This document shows positions 31,608 to 40,200 of a stretch of 41,753 nucleotides of DNA, one piece after another. The notes under the pieces are model-generated. The model was not told the DNA's origin, did no database searches, and saw only the letters and a program-made list of their open reading frames with translations. The DNA is taken from assembly GCA_019911795.1 (NCBI GenBank), contig JAIOJS010000239.1:1-41753 (forward strand), written 5' to 3'. This DNA is from Thermoanaerobaculia bacterium (GTDB lineage Bacteria; Acidobacteriota; Thermoanaerobaculia; Multivoradales; JAIOJS01). How positions within the stretch are numbered: position 1 is the first letter of the stretch; each line of letters starts with the position of its first letter. The position numbers were made by a program, and so were the translations under genes.

Positions 31608-32723
31608 GTGACAACGACGGCCAAACGACGCGTGACCCGCAGTATTGACTGGCTACTGCTGGCTGTCTTCTTTACCGTGCTTTGGCTGCCGGTACTCGAC
31701 AGCGTCTTCGGCCTCGACCCCGCGCCTCCAGTGATCGAGCTTCGTCGGCTCGCTCGACGTCCGGCGCCACCCACGACCGTCGAGCGGATTGAGCACTTTC
31801 CCCGAAGGTTCGAGCGCTACTACGACGACCATTTTGGCTTTCGCAAAACACTTATCCGATGGAGCAACCGGCTGCGGTTCTTCCTGCACGAGAACCCACT
31901 GGATGCCGAAGTCGTCATCGGCAAGTCGGACTGGTTATACTTCAATGCTGGAGAGGGGTTGGTCGACGACTGGAGAGCGATTCGGCCCTTCTCACCCGAC
32001 GAACTCGCCGAAGAGCGACAACAGCTCGTGAACCGAAAGCATTGGCTGGAACAACGGGGTATCCACTACTTATTCGTCATCGCACCCGACAAGCACAGCA
32101 TCTATCCTGAGTTTCTGCCCAGCTCTCTGCGACGAGCGGCAACCCGCGACCGAACCGACCAACTGATCGATAGTCTCGTCCACACAACCGACATCGAGGT
32201 CCTCGACCTAAGACCGGTCCTTCGCGCCGCCAAGACCGAAGTAAACGTCTACCCGTCAAACGACTCCCACTGGAACGACCGGGGTGCCTACATCGCCTAC
32301 ACCGAGATCCAACGCCGTATCGCCCAGTGGTATCCGACTGCTGCTCCGCTGCCCGAGGACGCTTTCGAGATCACGCTCCAGCGACGTCAAGGCGACCTGG
32401 CCAGGATGCTGAGCCTGGAGGACTCCCTCCTCGCAAGCGTCGAGTGGTGGCAACCTCGAAACATGCGAGCCCAACGGATCGATGCCGGATCCCGTCCTCC
32501 CGGCGCCGCCGATCGCAGGATGATCTTCGAGATCCCCGACCCGACCTTGCCCCGAGCGCTGATGTTCCGCGATTCCTTCGCTGAGAAGCTCCAACCCTTC
32601 CTCAACGAGCACTATCGGCACATCGCGTACTACTGGACGAATTTCAGGCCGAAGGTGGTCTTGGCCGAGCGGCCTGAGTTGGTCATCGAGGAGAGGTCCG
32701 AACGGCTCGCGGTGGCTCCGTAG
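31608..32723 (+). CDS. AlgJ/AlgX-like SGNH O-acetyltransferase
   Basis: 371 residues from a GTG at 31608; the frame is open to 31221 but that part overlaps the AlgI-like gene in another frame. One N-terminal membrane anchor (IDWLLLAVFFTVLWLPVL) precedes a periplasmic SGNH-hydrolase-like domain: IGKSDWLYFNAGEG, LFVIAPDKHSIYPEFLP, D219-S-H221 in NDSHWNDRGAYIAY, and Ser323 in LMFRDSFAEKL. The order Asp-x-His then Ser fits the AlgJ/AlgX triad. It probably accepts the acetyl group moved by the AlgI-like protein and transfers it to a polysaccharide. The last 41 bp overlap the 3' end of the convergent kinase gene. Confidence 0.9.
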   Translation: MTTTAKRRVTRSIDWLLLAVFFTVLWLPVLDSVFGLDPAPPVIELRRLARRPAPPTTVERIEHFPRRFERYYDDHFGFRKTLIRWSNRLRFFLHENPLDAEVVIGKSDWLYFNAGEGLVDDWRAIRPFSPDELAEERQQLVNRKHWLEQRGIHYLFVIAPDKHSIYPEFLPSSLRRAATRDRTDQLIDSLVHTTDIEVLDLRPVLRAAKTEVNVYPSNDSHWNDRGAYIAYTEIQRRIAQWYPTAAPLPEDAFEITLQRRQGDLARMLSLEDSLLASVEWWQPRNMRAQRIDAGSRPPGAADRRMIFEIPDPTLPRALMFRDSFAEKLQPFLNEHYRHIAYYWTNFRPKVVLAERPELVIEERSERLAVAP

Positions 32724-35412
32724 GGGCATCGACGAGAAGCTCCTGGACTTCCAGGCTGAGGGGACTCTGTGGACCGACACGGAGCGTTCGGGATGCAAGA
32801 ATCTCCCTCAGTCGCGGCAGCACCCCATCGCTCTTCCCCATGGCCAGATCAAGCCGAAGCCGTTGCAGCTCAGCGGCCTCGAACACCGGGGAGTTCACTT
32901 CGAGCTCGCTCTGAAGCGCAGTGTCGATTTCCTCACGCGCTCCCCCGAGATCGCCAGCCGCGAGCAGAACTTCCGAGAGGGCAGTACGGATCCCTACCGT
33001 GTCCGGATGGTCCTCGTTGTGAGCCTCCAACTGGAGGCTGAGCTGCTCTCGTAGGAGTCCCTCGGCTCGATCCAGATTCCCGCGTTCGAGGTAGACCTCA
33101 GCCAAGCCAGCCGCGCTCCGCAAAGCATCGGACTCGAGCCTCTCGATCTGTCGCTGCTCGGCTAGGGTGGACTCATACAGGGCCTCCGCTTCCTCGACCC
33201 TTCCGGTCTCGAAGTAAAGCTGAGCCAGAAAGGACTGCGTGTGCAGCCGTCCGCCCGGTGCTTCGCCAGCACTTCGAAGCGCCAGAGTCTCCCGCAGAAT
33301 CTGCTCCGCTTCCGAGTACTCTCCCAGGTACATGAGCGAGATTCCGAGGTTGTTGCGGGACAGGGTGGTCATGACATGCTCACTCCCCAGAACGCGGGTG
33401 CGCTCCTCGACAACCTCCCTTTGCAACTCTTCTGCCTCCAGATATCGACCCAATTCCGAATAGGCGGCTGCTAGATTGTTCTTCAGCCCGATCGTGTCCG
33501 GGTGGCTGTCGCCCAGAGCGAGACGCTGCCCCTCGAGAGCCCTAGCAAAGGTCTCCGCTGCCTCGCCGAAACGGGCCCGGGCAAAGAGGGTCGCGGCCAA
33601 CCCATTGAGAGCTCGCAGGGTGTCGGGATGGCCGGCTCCTGAGGTCTGTTCGCGGAGAGTCACCGTCTGACGATCGAGACTCTCCGCTTCGTCGAGCCGG
33701 GACTGATACCAGTAGAGATTGGCCAGGTGCCCCATGGTCTCCAGAGTCTCGGCGTGGGCTTCTCCAAGCTGTCTACGACGCCCGTCGAGGACTCGAAGCA
33801 GGGGCGCCTCGGCTTCGTCGTACTGCCCCGATCGATAAGCCAGGACCCCCTGGGCCTGGAGCACGGTGAGTGCTTCGAGACTGGAATCCTGTGCCCCGCC
33901 CCTGAGTTCCAAGGCTCGAACCAATTGGTTCGCGGCCTCCTCCCAGCGAGTCAGCGAAGTGTAGGTTCTACCCAGGACCAGACGAACCTCCGCCTCTGCG
34001 GCCGGGTGCTCGACAAGGGCATTCTCGACCTCTAGGCGAGTCGCTGCGTCGTCGAGAACCTCGGCCACTGAGAGCTCCCGGCCCTGAGCCTTCCGGGGGT
34101 CCGACGACGACAGTATCTCCTCGAGAAAGCCCGAGACCGCCGAGGCATGAATCGTCTCCTGCTGAGCCGTGCTTCGGGCTGTCTCCGCGTCGGCTCTCAA
34201 GCTACGCTCGCGCAAGAAACTAACCAGAATCAACAGGAGAATCGCCAGGCCAGCCGTCGCTTCCAGCCGATGCCGGTGCATCCACTTTCCGCATCGGTAC
34301 CTCAAGGTGCTGGGTCGTGCGAGAACGGGAAGTCCATCGAGAAACCGTTGAATATCCTCGCCCAACTGTGCCGCCGAGACGTAGCGTCTCTCGGGCTCTC
34401 GGCGCGAAGCCTTTAGGCAGATAGTGTCGAGGTCCCCCACCAGTTGGCGCCAGGAGATCGGTCCCTCGATCCCCTCCGTCGGTCCCTCGACAAGGGACTT
34501 GAGGCGAGCGCTCGGCGCTGAGTGCCGCTCGTCGCTCGTAGTGGAAGTCTGTCCCGAGGAATCCCGCGAGCCGGTGAGCAACTCAGCCAGAACGATCCCG
34601 AGGGCGTAAACATCTGTGCTGGTGGTCACCGTTTCGCCGGAAGCCTGCTCCGGCGCGGCATAGGACGGGGACATAAGACGCTCTCCGGTGACCGTTCTCA
34701 ATCCCTGGAGATCGTCCGTCTCATCAAGGATCTTGGCAATGCCGAAATCCAGGAGGCGCACATGTCCCTCCTGGTCCACCAGGACGTTGCTCGGCTTGAG
34801 ATCACGATGAACGACGAGGTTGCGATGCAGGTAGCTCACCGCGTCGATCAACTCCAGAAAGAGTCGGAGGCGGTCCTTCAGCCCAAGAGAACCCTCCCGA
34901 CAGTGGTCGACCAACGAGCGGCCCTGGACGTACTCCATCACGAAGTAGGGCCGCCCCTCCGAGGTCAATCCACCGTCGAGCAAGCGAGCAATATTGGGAT
35001 GGGAGAGTCGCGCGAGGAGCTGGCGTTCACGGAGGAAGCGAGCCTGCATCGACGGCCTGAGCATATCGAGGTGGATCAGCTTCAGGGCCACCTGGTGGTC
35101 GAACTGTCCGTCCATCCGCTCGGCTAGATAGACGACTCCCATACCACCGTGCCCGATCACACGGAGGGCTCGATAGGGTCCGACCTGGACCTTGCCCCGT
35201 ACCGACTCGTCGATCTCCAAGCCGGCGGATCTCGCGATACTGCCTGACAGATCTTCGAAGTAGTCGCCTTCCTTCTCGAGTGCCTCGAGTAACTCCTCGA
35301 CTTCCTGCCGCAGAGTCGCGTCGCCGTCGCAGGCCGTCTCGAGATAGTCACTGCGTTCGTCCGGTGGCAACTCGAGGGCGCGATTAAAGAGCTCCTCGAC
35401 CCTAGCGAACAT
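32683..35412 (-). CDS. Ser/Thr protein kinase (RD) with membrane helix and kinesin-light-chain-type TPRs
   Basis: 909 residues from the ATG at 35412; a GTG one codon earlier is possible. The N-terminal helical domain (VEELFNRALELPPDERSDYL) resembles that of the other kinase in this window. Kinase domain at about 78-360: VIGHGGMGVVYLAE, Lys near 111 in VALKLI, H-R-D-L-K-P-S-N near 202-209, DFG near 222-224, and SPSYAAPEQASGE. This is a normal RD kinase. A membrane helix (AGLAILLLILVSFL, about 387-400) is followed by about 500 residues of TPRs of the kinesin-light-chain type (GHPDTLRALNGLAATLF, SHPDTIGLKNNLAAAY). It overlaps the upstream sigma gene by 11 bp, so the pair is coupled. Its 3' end overlaps the convergent O-acetyltransferase gene. 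Confidence 0.92.
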   Translation of the reverse strand: MFARVEELFNRALELPPDERSDYLETACDGDATLRQEVEELLEALEKEGDYFEDLSGSIARSAGLEIDESVRGKVQVGPYRALRVIGHGGMGVVYLAERMDGQFDHQVALKLIHLDMLRPSMQARFLRERQLLARLSHPNIARLLDGGLTSEGRPYFVMEYVQGRSLVDHCREGSLGLKDRLRLFLELIDAVSYLHRNLVVHRDLKPSNVLVDQEGHVRLLDFGIAKILDETDDLQGLRTVTGERLMSPSYAAPEQASGETVTTSTDVYALGIVLAELLTGSRDSSGQTSTTSDERHSAPSARLKSLVEGPTEGIEGPISWRQLVGDLDTICLKASRREPERRYVSAAQLGEDIQRFLDGLPVLARPSTLRYRCGKWMHRHRLEATAGLAILLLILVSFLRERSLRADAETARSTAQQETIHASAVSGFLEEILSSSDPRKAQGRELSVAEVLDDAATRLEVENALVEHPAAEAEVRLVLGRTYTSLTRWEEAANQLVRALELRGGAQDSSLEALTVLQAQGVLAYRSGQYDEAEAPLLRVLDGRRRQLGEAHAETLETMGHLANLYWYQSRLDEAESLDRQTVTLREQTSGAGHPDTLRALNGLAATLFARARFGEAAETFARALEGQRLALGDSHPDTIGLKNNLAAAYSELGRYLEAEELQREVVEERTRVLGSEHVMTTLSRNNLGISLMYLGEYSEAEQILRETLALRSAGEAPGGRLHTQSFLAQLYFETGRVEEAEALYESTLAEQRQIERLESDALRSAAGLAEVYLERGNLDRAEGLLREQLSLQLEAHNEDHPDTVGIRTALSEVLLAAGDLGGAREEIDTALQSELEVNSPVFEAAELQRLRLDLAMGKSDGVLPRLREILASRTLRVGPQSPLSLEVQELLVDAPTEPPRAVRTSPR

Positions 35413-36043
35413 CACTCTGAGCTTTCGGACCGACTCCGTCGGACTTGGTCATCGATCGGTACAACCAGGCCCGAGCCAGGCTCCAACGTCGCTTGATGGT
35501 CGCGGCCGACAGGCCAAGAACTTCGCCCGTCTCCTCGATGGAGAAGCCCGCAAAGCAACGACACTCGACGATTCGAGCCAGATCCGGTTCTCGCTCCTCC
35601 AGGACCACGAGGCTGTCCTCGAGGGCGAGTAGCTCGTCGCAGCGGTCTTCCGACACCAAGCGAGCCTCATCGAGGGAAAGCAGCGTCGCGCCACCTCCCC
35701 GTTTGATCCGCTGGTGCCATCGGGCATTGTCGATGAGGATGCTGCGCATGGTGGTTGCCGCCAGGCCATAGAACTGACGTCGGTCCGCGAAGCTCCCGCC
35801 TGACTGCATCGCCAGCTTCGAATAGGCCTCGTGGACCAGACTCGTCGTCCCATGACCGGCCCCTGCGGCGCTGGCGCCAGACCATCTATAGCGCTGACTT
35901 CGAGCAAGTGCCTTGAGTTCCCGATACACCAACGGAATCAGTGCGTCGAGCACTAGTCGGCGAGCGATCGGATCTGCCTCGCTCAGGTCAGCGAGAAGAC
36001 TCGTAATCTCGCCGTGAGTCGAACTCTCATCTTGGGTAGTCAC
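35402..36043 (-). CDS. ECF sigma factor (TIGR02999 type), second copy
   Basis: 213 residues from the GTG at 36043; a TTG at 36070 adds nine residues. Neither has a clear ribosome site. Region 2: EITSLLADL, LVYRELKALARSQRYRW, TTSLVHEAYSKLAM, QFYGLAATTMRSILIDNAR. Region 4: RIVECRCFAGFSIEETGEVL then LSAATIKRRWSLARAWLYR. The SLVHEAY and LIDNAR motifs place it in the same group as the other ECF factor here, but a Gly/Ala-rich insertion (SGASAAGAGHGT) sits in region 2. The stop lies inside the kinase start, so the sigma factor and kinase are made from one mRNA. No anti-sigma factor is visible. Confidence 0.9.
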   Translation of the reverse strand: MTTQDESSTHGEITSLLADLSEADPIARRLVLDALIPLVYRELKALARSQRYRWSGASAAGAGHGTTSLVHEAYSKLAMQSGGSFADRRQFYGLAATTMRSILIDNARWHQRIKRGGGATLLSLDEARLVSEDRCDELLALEDSLVVLEEREPDLARIVECRCFAGFSIEETGEVLGLSAATIKRRWSLARAWLYRSMTKSDGVGPKAQSDVR

Positions 36044-36470
36044 TGTGTTCTTGGGGCCGTCTGTCTCCAAAGCATGCTAGCAGAAGCCTCCGTCCTCCAC
36101 GGGAAAAACTTCCGTAGCGAGCTGCTAGGGATAGGCCCCCAGTCGGGGCATGCCGGTAATCCGAACTGCGGTTCTGAGACGTCAGAATCGACTCATCCCT
36201 GAACCACACCTTCGTCGATATTCACGGCACGCCGGCTTAAGGGGGATATGCCACAGACTCGAGAAAACTATCAGAGGATTGTTCTGAATCCATTTCTCCG
36301 AAGTGACCGCCAGCACCTGACGGGCGAGTCCACCACACGAGCTTCCCTTCGAAGGTATGAACGCCGCTCGTGGACATGTAGTCCAGTCATTCCTAGGAGC
36401 GTGCCTGGAACGCGAGACCAGTTCTTCGATCTCTTCATCTCCACCAGAGGAAAAGTCTCGCCAAGACTGT
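36044..36470. other. Intergenic region between luxR-type and ECF sigma genes
   Basis: About 430 bp with no supported gene. It holds a perfect inverted repeat TTCTGA-GACG-TCAGAA (36172-36187), about 130 bp upstream of the sigma start, and a second, weaker pair TCAGA (36271-36275) with TCTGA (36283-36287). Both share the TTCTGA/TCAGAA half-site, so a regulator could bind both. No convincing promoter was found by eye. Confidence 0.4.
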
Positions 36471-36815
36471 TCAGGCAGAGGGCGGCGTCAAGGCGCTGAG
36501 ACCGCCGGAGGTATCGGATCGGCTGGGACGCCAGCGCTGCTTCTCGACGTAGCCTCTAAAAAAGCTGAGGATCAGATCGCTGCGGCAAGAGGCTCCCAAC
36601 TTCCGGTAAAGGCGTCGAGTGTATGTATGGACGGTATGTGGGCTGATCTCGAGCCGACGAGCGATGGCGTACTCCTTGACGCCCTCAAAAATGCACAGGA
36701 CGATCTCCCTCTCTCTCGGGGACAGCCGAAAGTCCTTCGCCAGTTTGAGCCAAGTTCGTTGAGGGAGAAATGGAGGAATGTCGGGGTCAGCCTTCTCGCG
36801 TTGTTCAACGGGCAT
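36471..36815 (-). CDS. LuxR-type (GerE) DNA-binding regulator
   Basis: 114 residues from the ATG at 36815, which has AAGGA 6-7 nt upstream. Longer in-frame starts (GTG at 36974) lack a ribosome site and add a low-complexity segment. A LuxR-type helix-turn-helix fills about 28-90: LSPREREIVLCIFEGVKEYA, IARRLEISPHTVHTYTRRLY, RKLGASCRSDLI. There is no receiver or ligand domain, so it resembles stand-alone GerE-like regulators. The hallmark 'ISPHTVHTY' recognition helix is intact. It has a good promoter 250 bp upstream and a long leader. Nearest possible targets are the giant-protein locus behind it and the sigma/kinase pair ahead of it. Confidence 0.85.
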   Translation of the reverse strand: MPVEQREKADPDIPPFLPQRTWLKLAKDFRLSPREREIVLCIFEGVKEYAIARRLEISPHTVHTYTRRLYRKLGASCRSDLILSFFRGYVEKQRWRPSRSDTSGGLSALTPPSA

Positions 36816-37064
36816 AGTAGATCCTTCTCTCGGGAGTTGAAGTTCGCATGCGCCTGGAAAACGCTGATCCGAATCCAACCCAATTAAATCGTTCGATGAG
36901 AGTGCGGGTACCTGCTGGAGAGAACCGTTCGCTCCTCGGCGAGTCGAGCTACTCATCGGACTCGATGTGACCACAGAAATTTCATCGTATTGCCCGGCGG
37001 AGTCATTTAATATTCATCGTAGCGTATTTATAAGACCTATAGTGCCTTAATAGATTATCTAAGT
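36816..37064 (-). promoter_or_regulatory. Long AT-rich leader of the luxR-type gene with tiny ORFs
   Basis: If transcription starts about 7 nt after the -10 at 37071, the leader is about 250 nt. It is clearly AT-rich at its start. TACGATGAA occurs twice (37021-37013 and 36989-36981). Each copy opens a tiny ORF: four codons plus stop at 37017-37003 (MNIK) and ten codons plus stop at 36985-36953 (MKFLWSHRVR). Translation of these could affect the main gene; neither has a ribosome site. Confidence 0.35.
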
Positions 37065-37070
37065 ACCATC

Positions 37071-37099
37071 AATATACCAGCTCGCTCAAACAGGGTCAA
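37071..37099 (-). promoter_or_regulatory. Sigma-70-type promoter of the luxR-type gene
   Basis: On the minus strand TTGACC (37099-37094), 17-bp spacer, TATATT (37076-37071): five of six consensus bases in each box at ideal spacing. It points at the luxR-type gene. The -35 directly abuts a large hairpin at 37100-37149. Confidence 0.7.
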
Positions 37100-37149
37100 G
37101 GTGGCCAGAGAAAGGAAGGGGACTGAGCCCCTTTCCTCCCTCGGCCACC
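37100..37149. terminator. Large hairpin downstream of the giant-protein gene
   Basis: Outer arms GGTGGCC (37100-37106) and GGCCACC (37143-37149) are perfect; an inner stem AAGGAAGGGG/CCCCTTTCCT with loop ACTGAG lies within. It is 117 bp after the giant gene's stop. There is no T-run, so it may be a Rho-type or processing hairpin, or an operator next to the luxR-type promoter. Confidence 0.5.
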
Positions 37150-37227
37150 AAAATAGCCTCGTGGCTCGAGCCTCGAGGGTTCCCCTCACCACTCTTTCAT
37201 CGACCGGGAGGAAGCAGCTCTTCTAGG

Positions 37228-37263
37228 GTGACCAGCATTCTTTGGGCGACCAGCATTCTGCGG
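37228..37263. repeat. Two 18-bp direct repeats after the giant gene
   Basis: GACCAGCATTCT occurs exactly at 37230-37241 and 37248-37259, within an 18-bp unit repeated head to tail with a few differences. It lies between the giant gene's stop codon and the large hairpin. No function can be assigned. Confidence 0.6.
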
Positions 37264-37265
37264 CT

Positions 37266-40200
37266 CTAGGCAACACCGAGCACCGGAATCCGATTCTCTT
37301 GAATCCAAGCTTCGTCTCTCGCCCGACCGTTGATCTCGAAGACGGTGGCGATCGACGACCCTCCGTAGCCGACACCGATTAGCAGCATGAGGATCAGGAG
37401 GGGGATTGCATAAGTGTCAGCATTGAGCTCTTGGAGCGCACCGAACCTCAGAGTCTGACCGGGCAGAGTGACCAGAATATCGCGAGCCAGCCCCGCCGCG
37501 TTGCGATCTCCCTCGGGGAGCATCCCGTACTGAACGACGATCATGATGAGATGAGTGAGACCCCAGAGGGAGAGGGATATCTCGCCGGCCCACGCACGAG
37601 CCTTGGGGGTCGACGTGGCGAGTGCCCACAGTATGAGGGCCCCCCGGGTTGGTCCGAGAACGAGCTGGCTGAGCCAGATCCAACCTGCGAATCCCTTCTT
37701 TCCGGCTCCGCACTCGAGGAACGGAGTACCGGGTGAGACTACCCATGGCATCGTCGCGAGGGTCGTCACGAATCGTGCGATGACCGCCATCTGCGGCACA
37801 CCCGGCACCTGCACTCCTGCGGCGCTGCCATCCGCAGTCAGAGTGTCTAGAACCAACCGGACCGGAGTCACGGCGAACATGTAGACGGTGAGGAACAGGT
37901 CCTTGAAGAACGCAGCTGCGCCACCGACCAATTCCGTCGCGGTCGTCGTCGTCTTGACTCCCGACTGTTCGGCGATCCAATCCGCCGTGAACTGAGACTT
38001 GAACTTGTCGAGGTCCGCCTGGCTTGGGAACGGCACCTTATCGAAGAGAATGATAAAGCCGAGGTTGACTGGAATCGCGAGAATGTAGGCGAAGAGGTCG
38101 ATCGGCCGGAAACCCAAGCTCTTGTTCGTTATCGCTTTGTAGATCTGCGACACGATAGGAATCTCCCAAACCTCGTTGAGAAGCGCCTTGAAGCCCTCGA
38201 TCACGTCGACGATCAGATCAAAAACCGTGAGCACGACTCCCTTGGCCGCATCGAGAGCGAAGAGCGCTCCCGCCTCGACGGCCTTCAGAGACCCACTCAG
38301 TATCAGCTGGACGGCGCGATCCGGTTGCTCGCCGACGTTGGTGAAGTAGCCGACGGCCTCATCGAAGGCCTGCTTCCCATCACCAAACTGAAAGTTGTTG
38401 CCAAGATCAATCAACTCGTTGACCAGCGAGTCGATCGACCCCTGAACACCGGAATCGCGGAGATTGTCCTGGAACGATGTCTTGACCTTGGTACCCTTGT
38501 AGTTGTCCTTGAAAGCGTTGAGCAAGATGTTGTGATCGCCGGCGTGGGTGATCCGCTTGTCGCCATCACCGTATTGACCAGCGAACTGACCGAGCGTAGG
38601 TTCACCATCAATCTGAGCGATGAAGTCATCGAGGCCCTTCTTGACCTCTCCCTTCAGGGCGTCGATACCGGCCGCGACCTGATCGCGGACCTTCTCCACC
38701 GCGATGACGGTAAAGTCCAGGGTGGCATTGACCGAGTGCCGGATGCCCTCCGCCGTCCGCTGAATCGCCGGCCAATCGAAGAGCAGGGCAAGCCACTGGT
38801 AGAGTTTCTCGAAGGCGACCTTCAGCCAGTTCCAGACTCCCTCGACAAAATCGAAGGCCTGTTGGGCAAACTCGATCACCGCCTCGAAGACTTTGGTGCC
38901 GATGTAGAAGAAGACCGAAACAATCCCGTTGGCGATCTTTGTCACGATCTTGGTTAGGCCATCCCAGATCCAGGTCGCGCCATTCTTGATCGCATTCCAG
39001 GCGTCGCCCCAGTCGATCCCGAGGAATCCCTCGACCGATGCCATTTCGATACGGCGATCTGACAGCCACGAATCGGCCTCGGCTAGGGAAAGACCCCGGT
39101 ACTGCGGGAACCCGGAGGAGAAGTCGATCTCCCAGGCTTCCTCTTCCAGGCGGGCAACGTCGAGTCGACGTCGGAAACCGAACTTTCTCGGATCTCTCGA
39201 GAACGCCTTGAAGGCGACCGCACTGGCCGGCTCCTCGGCCTGGGCGATCTTCATCGATTGGCGCGAGATCTGCGCCAGACTCTCGGCGTACTCCTTCGAG
39301 CGGTACTGGGCGGGGAGCAACGGCTGCCCCGAAGCATCCTTGGCGTCCAGAATCTTCTGCGCGTCGAGCTTGCCCAGGCGCTCCTGCAGCTCGGCATTGG
39401 GCTCGACCTGCAGCGGCATTCCTGAGAACGTAAAGGGGGTCTCGATGAACAGCGTCGCACCGGCGAGTCCATTCGCCTGCTGCAGAATGGTGACCCGTCC
39501 CGTCTCGTCGGTCTCGATATCGGCCGTCTCCAGGGCACTGACTCGATAGGCCACTCCGTTGATGAAGAGGGTGGTCAAGAAGGAGGCACTGATCGATACC
39601 CTTGCCCGCGGAACGGCCAGGCCGTTCTCGTCCAGTACCGTGATCTCAGCCGAGTGGGTCGGAATCCTGACCACCTCGTCAGAGGTCTCGGCAATCTGGA
39701 CAATCTCTGAGAACCACTGTGTCGTGTCCGGCGCTTGCCAGAATCGACGCAGCAAACCCTCCCGGGTCACTGTGTAGACCTCCGAGTAATGGCTGCTGTT
39801 TCGGCCGACCGTGAAGATCGCGTTCCCAATCTCTTCGCCCAGCTGCAGCAACGGGTCCCAACCCAAGACCTTTCCCCGTTCGTCCGTCTGCTGATAGGTG
39901 TGGTGGAGCGTGCCGTCCTCGGAGATCGCGAAGACCTCCAGCACACCATCGAACCGGAGGCCGGCAAAGACACGGACCAGAGGTGCGGCTTGAGTCGAGT
40001 CGACATAGATCCAGTCCTCGAACTGGATACCTGACCCCGTCGAGTACTTGCGCTGCCTCTTGAGAAGAAGTCGTCCCGATCCCTTCTCTACTGCGAAAGC
40101 GTTGAGGAGGCCATCACCATCGGTCACTACACAAAGACCAACGGCACGCTTGTCTCCCAGCTTCTTCAGGTTCGAGAAGCGGAAACTATCCTCGGCAAAC

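Noticed and set aside
36248..36499. 83-codon plus-strand ORF in the otherwise empty spacer, with GGGGG before its ATG
   Set aside because: The purine run is only 2 nt from the ATG, too close to act as a ribosome site; the product is Arg/Ser-rich and overlaps the luxR-type gene.
38325..38957. Plus-strand ORF of 210 codons inside the giant gene
   Set aside because: Its Val/Leu/Asp-rich repetitive look mirrors the helical region on the other strand; no start signal.
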